Positions 42,710-52,264 are shown, counted from the stretch's first letter. The stretch: 64,000 bases of DNA from Xenorhabdus nematophila ATCC 19061 (GCF_000252955.1 NC_014228.1:3263232-3327231); one strand, 5' to 3'. Notes: generated by a model from the letters alone, not told the origin. Numbers and translations: made by a program.

Positions 42710-44553
42710 CCACCCGTAACCGTACCCAGTTTATTGTTGACCTGGTGGGGAATGTAACCCAGCGTGCCCGCCAGTTCGGTGCCAGCATCCGGCGGTTCGG
42801 GACGGAAGGCAGCCGCTCGATGCGGCTGTTTTCCAGCGCCGTGACGGGTGCCAGCGGGTTGCTGGATACATTTGATAACCGCCTGGTGGGGTTTGTCACC
42901 GGGGGCGGTCTGGCGGTGGCGGCCAAGAAAGTGGCTGACCATCAGCAGGTCATGACCGAACTGGGGACACAATACAACCTGACGGCCGATCAGGTGAACG
43001 GACTGGATGCCGCCATCACCAAGGTGGCGGGCCGCCGTAAACTGAGTTCGTCCGATTTAACCACGGCCGCCACCGCGTTCCTGGGGCAGACCAACAATCT
43101 GGATGCCACCCTGGCGCATCTCGATAATATTGCCCTGAGTATCAATGGCATCAAGATGGAAGCCTCAGCCGCCGGGACAGAGCTGGGCGCCATGTTTAAT
43201 GTCGGTTATCAGTCGCCGGAGAAAATGCAGGCCTGGCTGGACGGGATCGCGTCTGCCAGCCGGTACGGTACGGGTAATGTGACCGACCAGTTAAGTGCCC
43301 TGCGCGGGCTGGGTAAAGACACCAAGTGGAAGGGACAAACAGATCAGCAGCAGATGCTGGCCCTGATCCGGGTGGCCAGTGCCGAATTTAACGACCCGGC
43401 TCAGGCCGCCGCTGCCGTTCAGGGTTTTTATTCGGTCATTACGGATAAGGAAAAATTAAAAACCTTATGGCAGCGCGGTCGCGTTAAACCGACAGATAAA
43501 AATGGGCAGCTAAAACACCCGGTTGACCTGTTGTTTGAGGTCGGACAAGCGGCCTACCAAAAAGAAAAAAACCTAGAAAATGTTTTTGACGGCGACACGC
43601 TTAAACTGGCGATGGTGTTTGCTGACCCCAAGAAGCGGGATTTAGCCAAAACGATGGCTAATCCGGCCAGTATCCAGGAAGGGTTGCTGGAAGAAAAAGC
43701 CACCCAAAATGTCCAGACCCTGAATGCAGCGTTAATTTCGCTGGCCAATGCAGGGGAGCGTTTTGCCCAGCTGAGGCTGGCCAAGCCGGTTCAGGATTTA
43801 GCCGATGCGATTAATGATCTGACACCGGACGAGCTGGATGAATACGCGGCCGCGATTGAAAAAGCCGCGATTGCCATTGGTACGGTGATTGCTGCCCGCT
43901 ATGCCTGGCGGGCGGGTCAAAAAATCTTTAATTATGCGCAGTACATCAAAAATGGTCCGGGAACCGGAGGCGCTGGCGGTAATGGTGGCGGTGGACTTGG
44001 CGGCAATAGCTCGGAGGTTGTCCCCGTTTATGTCACCAACTGGCAAGATCGGAATAACGGTAATAATGGAAACGGCAGCGGCGGGGGGCCAGATAATCGC
44101 CGAGGCTGGCGTAATAATGTTCGGGGTTCTGCCATATCGTCTATGGCATCTCTTCCTTTTTTATCTTCTGAGGAAGGGGCTGAAAACATGCAAAAACATC
44201 TGGACAAGATGGCTGACGACTATCCTTATGCCGAAAAAGGGCCGGGTTGGCTGCCTGCTCCCCTGACCAACTGGTGGTATGAGCGTGATGAGAAAATTAA
44301 AACCGAAGGCATTAAACCTTCACCTTACTTAACGGGTGACAGGCCCAATTCCTTTGGCACCTGGCCGGATTTTCCGGCGGCCCGTCTGACGGTGGACAAT
44401 CCGAAGCCGGATGCCCCCGCCAAACCTGCCGATGGCAAGATTACCGTGGTGGTGGAATCCGCGGATGATTTAAAAGTCAGAACCAAATCCGTACAGGCGG
44501 AAAATATCGACTTACGGGTTAACACCGGCTACAGCTACGGGAGAAGTTACTGA
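42706..44553 (+). CDS. Tape measure protein (Mu gp42-like)
   Basis: 615 residues. It sets tail length and is ejected with DNA. N-terminal region QFIVDLVGNVTQRARQFGASIRRFG, then ASGLLDTFDNRLVGFVTGGGLAVAAKKVADHQQVMTELGTQYNLT, hydrophobic patches and a Gly/Asn-rich linker (GGAGGNGGGGLGGN). ATG 42706 overlaps the frameshift product stop (ATGA) and is preferred over a GTG at 42673. Short for a tape measure, consistent with Mu-size tails. Base composition dips in 43430-43620 and 44090-44330, suggesting mosaic exchange. Confidence 0.88.
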   Translation: MTTRNRTQFIVDLVGNVTQRARQFGASIRRFGTEGSRSMRLFSSAVTGASGLLDTFDNRLVGFVTGGGLAVAAKKVADHQQVMTELGTQYNLTADQVNGLDAAITKVAGRRKLSSSDLTTAATAFLGQTNNLDATLAHLDNIALSINGIKMEASAAGTELGAMFNVGYQSPEKMQAWLDGIASASRYGTGNVTDQLSALRGLGKDTKWKGQTDQQQMLALIRVASAEFNDPAQAAAAVQGFYSVITDKEKLKTLWQRGRVKPTDKNGQLKHPVDLLFEVGQAAYQKEKNLENVFDGDTLKLAMVFADPKKRDLAKTMANPASIQEGLLEEKATQNVQTLNAALISLANAGERFAQLRLAKPVQDLADAINDLTPDELDEYAAAIEKAAIAIGTVIAARYAWRAGQKIFNYAQYIKNGPGTGGAGGNGGGGLGGNSSEVVPVYVTNWQDRNNGNNGNGSGGGPDNRRGWRNNVRGSAISSMASLPFLSSEEGAENMQKHLDKMADDYPYAEKGPGWLPAPLTNWWYERDEKIKTEGIKPSPYLTGDRPNSFGTWPDFPAARLTVDNPKPDAPAKPADGKITVVVESADDLKVRTKSVQAENIDLRVNTGYSYGRSY

Positions 44554-45953
44554 TGCAGTTTGACCAGTTGATGACGCTGTTCAACGATACCTCCTGGCGC
44601 AGCCGTATCGGCACCGGGAAAGGAATGTTCCGCAATGTGCCTTTTTACATCATTGATGATGCTACCGTCTCCGGTGGCCGTCGTGTCGTGCGTCATGAAT
44701 ACCCGTTGCGGGATGATGGCGAAACCGAAGATATGGGGCTGAGTACGCGGGAATATGCCTTTACTGCCGTGGTTTTTGGTGACCGCTATTTTGATCAGCG
44801 TGATGCCCTGATTGCCGCACTGGAAAAAGCCGAACCGGGGGAAATGGATCATCCGTATTACGGCAAGCAGCAAGTGCAGATTGAAACCTATACCGTCCGT
44901 GAATCCTGTTACACAGGCGGGGTTGCCTGGTTTTCCGTGACCTGCGTGCCGGCCGCCAGTCATACCGCGCCCCTCGTCTCACAGCAGCCGGAACTGGACG
45001 GCAAGGTGCTCACCGACAGCACCCTGGCCGATATCACGGCGAACTGGCAGACCTTCACCCGTGCCGTTAATCAGGCCACGGAACGCCTGAACGCAATTGA
45101 AAATACCGTCAGTACCATTGTTAATGGTATCCGCAGCCTGCCTGCCAATTCAGGCATGAATCAGTTATTGGGCGCGGCGTTGGGGTTAAAAGGTGCCCTG
45201 ACGAATCTCATCAATGCCCCTGAGCAGTTGTTTGGCAGTCTCAGCGACCTGATTTCCGGCATGGCCGACGTGGCCACCCCTGACGTGGCTGACCGGACAT
45301 TGCGCAAAACCGCCAGTGGCATTCAGTCACAATTTCGATCCCACGTGCCTGCGGTCGCCAGACTTCAGCAGGTGGTGACGGTCACCACAGGGATTTTTAT
45401 TGCAAAAGAATTAGCCACCTTAAGCCTGAATGCGGCTTCGGCGTCAGCCCGGGGGCAACAACTGGCGCCCGCACTGACACAGGCGGCGTATCAGCACAAC
45501 GTCATGCCGCTTGATACACCGCAACCTGTTGCACCCGGTCTGACCGCCCCGGTATCCAGTCAGGCCCCGCCATCACCATCTGATGCGCTGGCGGGGTCAG
45601 TGGCTATCGACACCATTCCCTTGATCGAAACCCTGGGGGATGTCCGCCAGACCCGTCTTGAACTGGATGACACCCTGATGCGCCTGATTGTGGAAACCGG
45701 CGATTTAGGCTGGTTCCGCACCTCAGACCAGTTACGTGATTTTCGTCTGGTGTTGCTGCAACAGATGCAGGTGACGGCCAGCGCCTTACCCACAGCGCGC
45801 GTTGTTCAGGTGAGGGGTACAGAACCCGCACTGGTGACGTTATACCGGGAAACCGGCAGTGTCGCGCAGATTAACCGGTTTATCCGCCGCAATGGCATTC
45901 GTCATCCCGCATTCGTCTCTGGTGGGTTAGCGGTTGAGGTGATCCATGGCTAA
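44553..45953 (+). CDS. DNA circularisation/tail protein (Mu gpN-like)
   Basis: 466 residues of the Mu N (DNA circularisation protein, DUF N-terminal) family: WRSRIGTGKGMFRNVPFYIIDDATVSGGRRVVRHEYPLRDDGETEDMGLSTREYAFTAVVFGDRYFDQRDALIAALEKAEPGEMDHPYYGKQQVQIE. Gp43/N is a baseplate or tail hub component that enters the host with the DNA. It overlaps the next gene by eight bases. Confidence 0.9.
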   Translation: MQFDQLMTLFNDTSWRSRIGTGKGMFRNVPFYIIDDATVSGGRRVVRHEYPLRDDGETEDMGLSTREYAFTAVVFGDRYFDQRDALIAALEKAEPGEMDHPYYGKQQVQIETYTVRESCYTGGVAWFSVTCVPAASHTAPLVSQQPELDGKVLTDSTLADITANWQTFTRAVNQATERLNAIENTVSTIVNGIRSLPANSGMNQLLGAALGLKGALTNLINAPEQLFGSLSDLISGMADVATPDVADRTLRKTASGIQSQFRSHVPAVARLQQVVTVTTGIFIAKELATLSLNAASASARGQQLAPALTQAAYQHNVMPLDTPQPVAPGLTAPVSSQAPPSPSDALAGSVAIDTIPLIETLGDVRQTRLELDDTLMRLIVETGDLGWFRTSDQLRDFRLVLLQQMQVTASALPTARVVQVRGTEPALVTLYRETGSVAQINRFIRRNGIRHPAFVSGGLAVEVIHG

Positions 45954-47034
45954 TACCATTGAGTTAATTTTGGGCAATAAAATCTACTCCGGCTGGAAAA
46001 CACTGGATGTCACCCGCAGTCTGGAAGAGATGTCCGGTCAGTTTAGTCTGGGCATCACGGTCAAGAACACTGACTCACCCCTCGTCCTCAAACCCGGTCA
46101 TGCCTGCCAGCTGGCGATTAACGGCCAGCAGGTGGTCACGGGCTATGTCGATGCGGTTGACGTCGGTATCAACGCCGATGAGCGCACGATTACGTTATCC
46201 GGCCGGGACAAAACCGGCGATCTGGTGGATTGTGCCGCCATCCATGGCAAAGGCCAATGGCGGAATGTCAGTCTGGCGGCCATCGCTAAAGACCTGTGCC
46301 AGCCGTTCGGGGTCACCGTTCGCTGGCTGGTTAAGGATGCCGCGGCCGCAACTGCGTTTCGCCAGTGGCAAATCGAACCCGGTGAAACCGTCTTTGATAA
46401 CCTGTCCCGGGCCGCCCGGCACCGGGGGGTAATCATGACCAGCAATGCCGCCGGTGAGTTGGTTTTTACCACCGCAGGCAATCAGTCCGTGGCTATCCTG
46501 GTGCTGGGCAATGTCCAGCATGCCGGTATCAAAATCAAAACCCTGGATACGTCATTGTCCTGGCAGGAGCGGTTTAGCCTTTATCGTGTCAAAGGCGCTT
46601 CGGCGGCAGGGGGCCGCTGGGGTGAAACCCAAACCCCGGTACAGTCCACGGCCATTTATATGGACGCGCGCGATCCGGCGATCACCCGTTACCGCCCGAC
46701 GATATTTCTGGCCGATGACAACATGACCAAAGCCAGAGGCACTGCCCGCGCCGCGTGGGAGCAAAAGCGCGCAATGGCGCACGCCACTCACGCCACGGTC
46801 GGGATCACGGGCTGGTTTAAACCCTCCGGCCAGCTCTGGCAACCCAATGAAATGGTACGGCTGCAAGCGATTCAGGCCGGGTTTTCCGATGAACCGTTGT
46901 TGATCGTTGCCGTTAATTATCTGCTGGACAGCGATAACGGTACGATAACGCGGCTGGAACTGATGCCCCGCGAGGGATTTACCGAACCCGCCGACCCGGA
47001 AAAGAAAGTTCAGGATGTGAGGTGGAAACCATGA
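45946..47034 (+). CDS. Baseplate hub protein (Mu gpP/gp44-like)
   Basis: 362 residues: NTIELILGNKIYSGWKTLDVTRSLEEMSGQFSLGITVKN, then CQLAINGQQVVTGYVDAVDVGINADERTITLSGRDKTGDLVDCAA, and AARHRGVIMTSNAAGELVFT. Typical gp44 hub protein (gp27-like fold) that forms the baseplate centre with the spike. Both ends overlap neighbours, indicating translation coupling. Confidence 0.92.
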   Translation: MANTIELILGNKIYSGWKTLDVTRSLEEMSGQFSLGITVKNTDSPLVLKPGHACQLAINGQQVVTGYVDAVDVGINADERTITLSGRDKTGDLVDCAAIHGKGQWRNVSLAAIAKDLCQPFGVTVRWLVKDAAAATAFRQWQIEPGETVFDNLSRAARHRGVIMTSNAAGELVFTTAGNQSVAILVLGNVQHAGIKIKTLDTSLSWQERFSLYRVKGASAAGGRWGETQTPVQSTAIYMDARDPAITRYRPTIFLADDNMTKARGTARAAWEQKRAMAHATHATVGITGWFKPSGQLWQPNEMVRLQAIQAGFSDEPLLIVAVNYLLDSDNGTITRLELMPREGFTEPADPEKKVQDVRWKP

Positions 47035-47576
47035 TAGCGCAGTTCAACAAGTTTACCGCCAGTCTCTCCCGCCGTATCCGGCTGCTGGTCTCCCGCGGCG
47101 TGGTTAACTTCGTCAATGACGCCCTGAAGCAACAAAATATTCAGGTGTCCTTGCTGGCTGAAGAAACCGCCGATGATGTCGAACGCTTTCAGAACTACGG
47201 GCAGACCAGCGTCCCGCCGGCGGGCAGTGAAGCGATTGTGTTATCGGTGGGCGGCGTTCGCCAGCATCTGGTTGCCATCGCGGTGGATAATCGCAGTTGC
47301 CGTCTGAAGAACCTGAAGAGCGGTGACAGCGCGGTCTATCATCTGGAAGGGCATCATGTGTTGCTGACAGAGAACGGGATGATCCGTATCCACTGCCAGC
47401 GGCTGGAAGTGGTCGCCGAAGACGGCATTGTGTTTGACACGCCACAAATCCGCTTTACGGGCAATGTGGATATAGTCGGCGTCAGCCAGGCGAAAGATCA
47501 TCTGTCAGGCCAGACGAGTGGTAAAGACCATACTCACCAGGAACACGACGGATACAGTACGAGTAAACCCCGATGA
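47031..47576 (+). CDS. Baseplate spike protein (Mu gp45-like)
   Basis: 181 residues of the gp45/gpV type: FQNYGQTSVPPAGSEAIVLSVGGVRQHLVAIAVDNRSCR, an OB-fold, followed by a beta-helical GDSAVYHLEGHHVLLTENGMIRIHCQRLEVVAEDGIVFDTPQIRFTGNVDI. The C-terminal GKDHTHQEHDGYSTSKPR carries a HTH-rich metal-binding tip like the iron-binding HxH of Mu gp45. ATG 47031 overlaps the gp44 stop; GTG 47022 also opens. Confidence 0.9.
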   Translation: MIAQFNKFTASLSRRIRLLVSRGVVNFVNDALKQQNIQVSLLAEETADDVERFQNYGQTSVPPAGSEAIVLSVGGVRQHLVAIAVDNRSCRLKNLKSGDSAVYHLEGHHVLLTENGMIRIHCQRLEVVAEDGIVFDTPQIRFTGNVDIVGVSQAKDHLSGQTSGKDHTHQEHDGYSTSKPR

Positions 47577-48022
47577 ATGCAATGAATGATATCGCCTTAC
47601 AATGGCAAGTCAACGGCGCAGATATCGTCATTGATAATGCTGATATTTTGCTGGATAACTCTTTAAGCACGACGGTCATCATTTCATTATTCACTGACCG
47701 CCGGGCACTGGATTCTGACGAACTCCCGGCAGGAACCCGTACCGACAGGCGCGGTTGGTGGGGCGATACCTTTAATACCCGCCCGATTGGCAGCCGGCTG
47801 TGGCTGCTCGCCCGCGAAAAGCAACTGTCTGCCGTTCTGCACCGGGCCAAAGCTTACGCCGATGAAGCGCTGGCCTGGCTGATTGATGATGGTCACGTAA
47901 AAAAAATCGATGTCACCGCGACTGCGCCTCAATCGGGCGTCTTGCTATTGACGGTGATTATGACGTTATTCGATGGCAGCATACTGCCCATGTCGTTTAA
48001 AACAGCGTTAAGCAGGATTTAA
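47573..48022 (+). CDS. Baseplate protein gp46-like (GP46 family, W-like)
   Basis: 149 residues: DIALQWQVNGADIVIDNADILLDNSLSTTVIISLFTDRRALDSDELPAGTRTDRRGWWGDTF, a clear GP46 family match; the motif DRRGWWGD is diagnostic. A wedge component corresponding to P2 gpW/T4 gp25. Overlaps the previous gene by four bases and abuts the next. Confidence 0.92.
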   Translation: MNAMNDIALQWQVNGADIVIDNADILLDNSLSTTVIISLFTDRRALDSDELPAGTRTDRRGWWGDTFNTRPIGSRLWLLAREKQLSAVLHRAKAYADEALAWLIDDGHVKKIDVTATAPQSGVLLLTVIMTLFDGSILPMSFKTALSRI

Positions 48023-49096
48023 ATGCCGTATAAAGCCCCCACACTGTCAACACTGATAGCCCGAAACCAGGCCGACATTGAAAGCCGGTTGCCGGGCACC
48101 TATGCCCGGACGGCATTTCGAACAACTCATGCCATCGCGTATGCCAACGCAGGCAACGCGGCCGGATTGCATGACCATCTGGCGTGGACCAGCCGTCAGG
48201 TGATTCCGCACCTTGCCGATGATGACAAGCTGCTGGAACACTGCGAATTCTGGGGTGTCTGGCGTAAAACCGCCACGAACGCCCGCGGCACCTTAACCGT
48301 GACCGTTTCGGCGGAAACACTCATCCCCGGAGGCACCCGCTGGCAGCGCCCTGATGGCGTGGTGTTTGAATCCATTGATGATGTTCATGCCGTCGCAGGT
48401 GATAACCCGGTTTCAGTCACTGCCATTGAGACAGGCCGCACAGGTAACACCGCTGAAGGTGTGCCGCTGGAGTTAATTTCTCCCGTGGTGAATGTCCAGA
48501 CACAGGCCCGCAGCCAGTATATTGGGGGCGGCGCTGAACAGGAGTCCATTGACTCGCTCCGCTCGCGCCTGTTGTTTCGGGTGCAATATCCGCCCTCCGG
48601 CGGTAACCAGTATGACTACGAACGCTGGACGCTGGAAGTCCCCGGCGTCACCCGTGCCTGGTGCCTGCCCCGTTACCGCGGGCATGGCACGGTGGGGGTA
48701 ATGTTCGTGATGGATGAAGAGCCGAATATTTTCCCCGGCCCGGCTGACCTGAACCGGGTTAACGATTACCTGACCGGGCATATTAACCCCGTGACCAATC
48801 AGGTGGAAGGCAAGACCACCGGGGCCGAGCTTATCGTCATGAGTCCGGCCGCAAAGGTCATCAACCTGACCATCCGCCTGTCACCCAATACGGAAGAGGT
48901 CCGCAGCGCGGTTAAAGCGAACCTGAAAATTTATCTGGAAAGCCTGCGCCCCGGTGGTCTGGCCTTCCTGTCTGAGATCCGTGCCACCATTTCTAACGCC
49001 CCCGGCGAAATGGATAACACGGTGATCAGCCCGACAACCGATATTCACGCAGCAGAGCATGAAATTTTTGTACTGGGAGACATCCTATGGCGATGA
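48023..49096 (+). CDS. Baseplate J-like protein (Mu gp47-like)
   Basis: 357 residues of the baseplate J family: PTLSTLIARNQADIESRLPGTYARTAFRTTHAIAYANAGNAAGLHDHLAWTSRQVIPHLADDDKLLEHCEFWGVWRK and RSRLLFRVQYPPSGGNQYDYERWTLEVPGVTRAWCLPRYRGHGTVGVMFVMDE. A wedge component joining hub to tail fibres. Ends ten bases inside the next gene. Confidence 0.94.
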   Translation: MPYKAPTLSTLIARNQADIESRLPGTYARTAFRTTHAIAYANAGNAAGLHDHLAWTSRQVIPHLADDDKLLEHCEFWGVWRKTATNARGTLTVTVSAETLIPGGTRWQRPDGVVFESIDDVHAVAGDNPVSVTAIETGRTGNTAEGVPLELISPVVNVQTQARSQYIGGGAEQESIDSLRSRLLFRVQYPPSGGNQYDYERWTLEVPGVTRAWCLPRYRGHGTVGVMFVMDEEPNIFPGPADLNRVNDYLTGHINPVTNQVEGKTTGAELIVMSPAAKVINLTIRLSPNTEEVRSAVKANLKIYLESLRPGGLAFLSEIRATISNAPGEMDNTVISPTTDIHAAEHEIFVLGDILWR

Positions 49097-49668
49097 CAGC
49101 CCAGGATTACCAGCGTTCAGGGCTGCAATTGCTGCCGAACGGTCTGGCGTGGTCAAAAGATCCCAATGGCAATCTGGCCAAGCTGATGCTGGCCACCGGG
49201 GAAGAATTTGCCCGCGTGGATGCCATCAATGCAGCGCTGCTCGAAGAAATCTTTGCCGACCGGGCCTTTATGTTGCTGGAAGACTGGGAAGTGTTCGCCG
49301 GGCTACCGGACTGTAGTATTGATAAAGAATCCTCGATTAATAGCCGCCGTCAGGCCGTTAAAACAAAGTTAATCATGTCTGGCAGCCTGTGCAACCAGTT
49401 CTATGAGCGACTGGCCGCCGACCGCGGTTATCGCATCAGACTGGAAGAACGCTACCCGCATCACTGCCTGCGTGACTGCAACTACCCTATTTACCCCGAT
49501 ATTAACTGGTTTCGCGTGTTCGTTCACGTCGCGGACAGGACAACCCATTTTGCCACCGTACTGGATAACTGCCAGCAGCGCTTACGCATTGCTGATGCCG
49601 CCGATTTGGAATGCCTGCTAGAGCGTTATGCACCCGCTGAAACCGAATTTGTTTTTATTTATGAGTGA
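49087..49668 (+). CDS. Baseplate protein gp48-like (DUF2313/YmfQ)
   Basis: 193 residues: AQDYQRSGLQLLPNGLAWSKDPNGNLAKLMLATGEEFARVDAINAALLEEIFADRAFMLLEDWEVFAGLPD is the DUF2313 signature, and the Cys-rich RYPHHCLRDCNYPIYPDINWFRVFVHV follows. Wedge-associated, last baseplate gene before the fibres. Confidence 0.93.
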   Translation: MAMTAQDYQRSGLQLLPNGLAWSKDPNGNLAKLMLATGEEFARVDAINAALLEEIFADRAFMLLEDWEVFAGLPDCSIDKESSINSRRQAVKTKLIMSGSLCNQFYERLAADRGYRIRLEERYPHHCLRDCNYPIYPDINWFRVFVHVADRTTHFATVLDNCQQRLRIADAADLECLLERYAPAETEFVFIYE

Positions 49669-49677
49669 GGAATAACG

Positions 49678-50694
49678 ATGTTCGGACTCGATAACCCGTC
49701 AGGTATCAATGTAATGCCTGACATCACCCCAGTGAATAACCCCGTTCCGCTTTGGTTTACTGAAGGCGGCGCAGGGTTGAGTGCCAGTTATCCCGGCCAG
49801 GAATGGTTTAACCAGGTTCAGGCGGAATTGCTGAATGTGCTGAAGGAAGCGGGGGTAACGCCGGATAAGGGCAAATTGAATCAACTGTCTGCTGCAATCA
49901 AAAAAATTGTATCAGATGGCTGGTTGTCCAAACAGGCGAATGGGGCAGATATTCCCAATAAAACCGCGTTTATGAGCAATGTGGGCGCTTATCCCAAGAC
50001 AGGCGGCAAAATTTCGGGGGAAGTCACTTGTCAACGGCTCGCCCTTGAAGCCGATATTCCCTATCTGGCTGGGTTTGATACCCAGGGCACTCGCCAGTTT
50101 TTCTGTGGCTGTGCGAGCGACGGCCCTTTGTATTTCAAAAATGATACGACAGAGGCGACATTAAAAATTACCGATGTTTTTTATTTTAATAATCAAGTCA
50201 TTCCGGCTGATTATGCCAATTTTGACCAGCGCTATCAGATTTATGGCGAAATTCGATTATTCCCGTTCCGCCCGAATGAATTACCGCCTGGCTGGCATCA
50301 CTGCAATGGGGATAAACATCATATCCAGTCTACGATTGGCAGAGCATTAGCGAAAATATCCTCCAGTTATAGATCTGATTTCAGGATCATCAATAGCGGT
50401 GACCATATTAATTTACCCAATTTTTATTCGAGCGGGCGCGGGTTATTCCTGCGTCCGTCAACCTCACCCGGTCAAATTGTCCCTGACTCGTTCCGTGCAC
50501 ACTCACACCCTGACGTTGTCAGCAGTATCGACAGTGGGCGGATTGTTAACTATGGCGAGAATGCGGCAGTGGCGTGGTTTAGCTCTATTGCGGGCCGTTA
50601 TCCGGGACGCAGCAGGCCTGAGGGCATGACGGGAGGCGCAGAAACCGCGCCAATGCATATTGGGATGACCCCGGCCCTATTTTTGGGAGTATAA
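49678..50694 (+). CDS. Tail fibre protein (Mu S-like)
   Basis: 338 residues. The N-terminal part is conserved: MPDITPVNNPVPLWFTEGGAGLSASYPGQEWFNQVQAELLNVLKEAGVTPDKGKLNQLSAAIKKIV. The middle has NVGAYPKTGGKISGEVT, typical of fibre shaft, and the C-terminal collar-like domain ends RPEGMTGGAETAPMHIGMTPALFLGV. It determines host receptor binding. No gix-like site is found in its constant part, although one exists at 52251. Followed by its assembly chaperone. Confidence 0.88.
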   Translation: MFGLDNPSGINVMPDITPVNNPVPLWFTEGGAGLSASYPGQEWFNQVQAELLNVLKEAGVTPDKGKLNQLSAAIKKIVSDGWLSKQANGADIPNKTAFMSNVGAYPKTGGKISGEVTCQRLALEADIPYLAGFDTQGTRQFFCGCASDGPLYFKNDTTEATLKITDVFYFNNQVIPADYANFDQRYQIYGEIRLFPFRPNELPPGWHHCNGDKHHIQSTIGRALAKISSSYRSDFRIINSGDHINLPNFYSSGRGLFLRPSTSPGQIVPDSFRAHSHPDVVSSIDSGRIVNYGENAAVAWFSSIAGRYPGRSRPEGMTGGAETAPMHIGMTPALFLGV

Positions 50695-50696
50695 AC

Positions 50697-51230
50697 ATGA
50701 AAAATTATTATTTTGACGAAACAAAATCCTATCGTCCGTTCACCTTTATCACAGAGGCATCGCCCGGTTCTTACCCGCCGGATAATGCTATCAGAACAGC
50801 CCCAAAGACATGCAAAGGCTACTGGCCGTGTCTGATTGACGGTCAATGGCAGCTGTTGCCGGATCACCGGGGAAAAACCCTTTACAGTATCACTTCGCAG
50901 CAATCCCTGCGGTGTGAGGAGGTCATTATGCCTGAAGGGTATACGGATTTAATGCCTCGAACGAGGTTTGATAACTGGGACGGGAAACAATGGGTAACGG
51001 ATAGTGCGGAACAACAGGCGTATGAGGTACAGCAGGCAGAATATGAAAAGCGGCAATTATTGAGTACGGCCACAGAGAAAATTGCGATTTGCCAGGATGC
51101 CATTGAGTTAGGGATGGCGAGGAAAGAAGAGCAAGCCGCCTTATCGGTATGGCGCAAATACCGGGTACTGCTCAATCGGGTGGATTGTACTACCGCCCCC
51201 GATATCCAATGGCCGGAGCAGCCGAAGTGA
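50697..51230 (+). CDS. Tail fibre assembly protein (Mu U/Tfa-like)
   Basis: 177 residues: FDETKSYRPFTFITEASPGSYPPDNAIRTAPK ... YWPCLIDGQWQLLPDHRGKTLYSI, then NWDGKQWVTDSAEQQAYEVQQAEYEKRQLLSTATEKIAICQDAIELGMARKEEQAALSVWRKYRVLLNRVDCTTAPDIQWPEQPK, the classic Tfa C-terminus. Assists fibre folding and attachment. A GGGGC-ACGTA-GCCCC hairpin at 51236 follows. Confidence 0.92.
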   Translation: MKNYYFDETKSYRPFTFITEASPGSYPPDNAIRTAPKTCKGYWPCLIDGQWQLLPDHRGKTLYSITSQQSLRCEEVIMPEGYTDLMPRTRFDNWDGKQWVTDSAEQQAYEVQQAEYEKRQLLSTATEKIAICQDAIELGMARKEEQAALSVWRKYRVLLNRVDCTTAPDIQWPEQPK

Positions 51231-51235
51231 ACACA

Positions 51236-51250
51236 GGGGCACGTAGCCCC
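51236..51250. terminator. Short hairpin between the two tail fibre assembly genes
   Basis: GGGGC-ACGTA-GCCCC, six bases after the stop of the first tfa gene and facing the inverted second module. Weak T-richness follows (TATTGCTCTT), so a bidirectional terminator is only probable. Confidence 0.45.
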
Positions 51251-51355
51251 TATTGCTCTTCAGCCAATTTTAGTTGCTGTTGTTGATTCCAGATAGAATT
51301 TTTTGGCATCTGGACGCGGACATCCAAGCGACAGCCTTCGGGAATGTCACAGGGT

Positions 51356-51787
51356 TCACCATATAAATAAGGGGCGTATCGGCTGTTCAGGCCATGCGAT
51401 ATCGGGAGCAGTTGAGCAATCTACCCGATTGAGCAGGACACAGTATCGTTTCCATGTAGTTAATGCTGCTTTCTCAGTGTCTGTGGCCATATTTAAATCC
51501 ACCGCATATTGTAACGGTGTGATAGCGCTTGATGCCTGAGACATCCGGTACTGTTTTTCCCTTTCTCCCTGTTGCTGTAACTGCTCCAGTGTCGGCGGTG
51601 GGTTTGCAATTGCCATCGCGTTTGCCTCTGTAATGGGGGTCAGGCCGGGTTTAATGTCAATTTTCTCATAGTAATTGTCGGTGTTGGCATGATAATCCTG
51701 GCGGTCAGTGGAATTGACTTCAGGATAGGTGGAACACAACCTATGAGCGGACAGGAAATCACCTTGATGGAGATCACCCAATAACAT
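51356..51787 (-). pseudogene. Second tail fibre assembly gene (U'-like), N-terminally degenerate
   Basis: The minus-strand frame ends EKQYRMSQASSAITPLQYAVDLNMATDTEKAALTTWKRYCVLLNRVDCSTAPDIAWPEQP, closely similar to the C-terminus of the + strand Tfa. The first about 50 residues do not show the usual Tfa N-terminus, so the gene appears truncated or recombined around 51787, where an 18-bp inverted repeat begins. It lies tail to tail with the intact tfa, as U and U' in the Mu G segment. Frame beyond the expected end (PIRPLFIW) reflects a degraded 3' end. Confidence 0.7.
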
Positions 51788-51875
51788 CGGTGCCCAAAAG
51801 TGATCGCCATCGATGTTATTGAACGATCTCGCTGAAGGGGATTAGGTGATCTTGATGGATGTTATTGGGTGATCT
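51771..51875. repeat. 18-bp inverted repeat with an internal degenerate copy
   Basis: AGATCACCCAATAACATC at 51771-51788 is the exact reverse complement of GATGTTATTGGGTGATCT at 51858-51875. A third related copy, GATGTTATTGAACGATCT, lies at 51812-51829. The repeat occupies the break between the degenerate tfa and fibre fragments and may be a small palindromic insertion or a recombination scar. Confidence 0.7.
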
Positions 51876-51973
51876 ACTTGGATGGTAATACGCACTACCG
51901 TACAGCTGACATAAATAGGTCTGTTTTCGCGATTGATGTACGTTACATTAATTTCCCGCTCTGTCGTGACGTT

Positions 51974-52264
51974 TCAATAGGCTGCCATACCATATAGTTC
52001 ATCCCGCAGCGCCATTTGTCCGCCTCTGTTCGGATATTCCACGTCACCGACCCATTTATTATCCCGGTGGGCGGTAAAGTAAATCCGTCCATCAATCGCG
52101 TACATGCCGATGCGATTACCGTTATTGTCGTCTGCCTCAGTCCCGCGAGATGAAGAAACAAAACTGGCAAATATTTGTTTAGTGGCTGCTGATTTATCTG
52201 CATAGTTGCCAGTAGGCTGTGCATTGTTCGCCCGCTCGACGGTTTTCACTAAACCGAGGTTTTA
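51974..52264 (-). pseudogene. Alternative tail fibre C-terminal segment (S'-like)
   Basis: Minus-strand frame NLGLVKTVERANNAQPTGNYADKSAATKQIF...AIDGRIYFTAHRDNKWVGDVEYPNRGGQMALRDELYGMAAY is a tail fibre distal segment. NLGLV...is the usual entry to a variable fibre part; its first codons overlap the gix-like site (52251-52275). It has no N-terminal constant part and so cannot be expressed unless inverted. The downstream end is eroded. It probably is a remnant of an invertible alternative fibre. Confidence 0.7.

Noticed and set aside
51943..52224. Minus-strand 93-codon frame overlapping the S'-like fragment
   Set aside because: It is the alternative frame of the tail fibre remnant; the fibre-like sequence is in the other frame.
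49678..52264. Diversity-generating retroelement acting on the tail fibre
   Set aside because: No reverse transcriptase or template repeat; the inverted second module and gix-like site explain the arrangement better.
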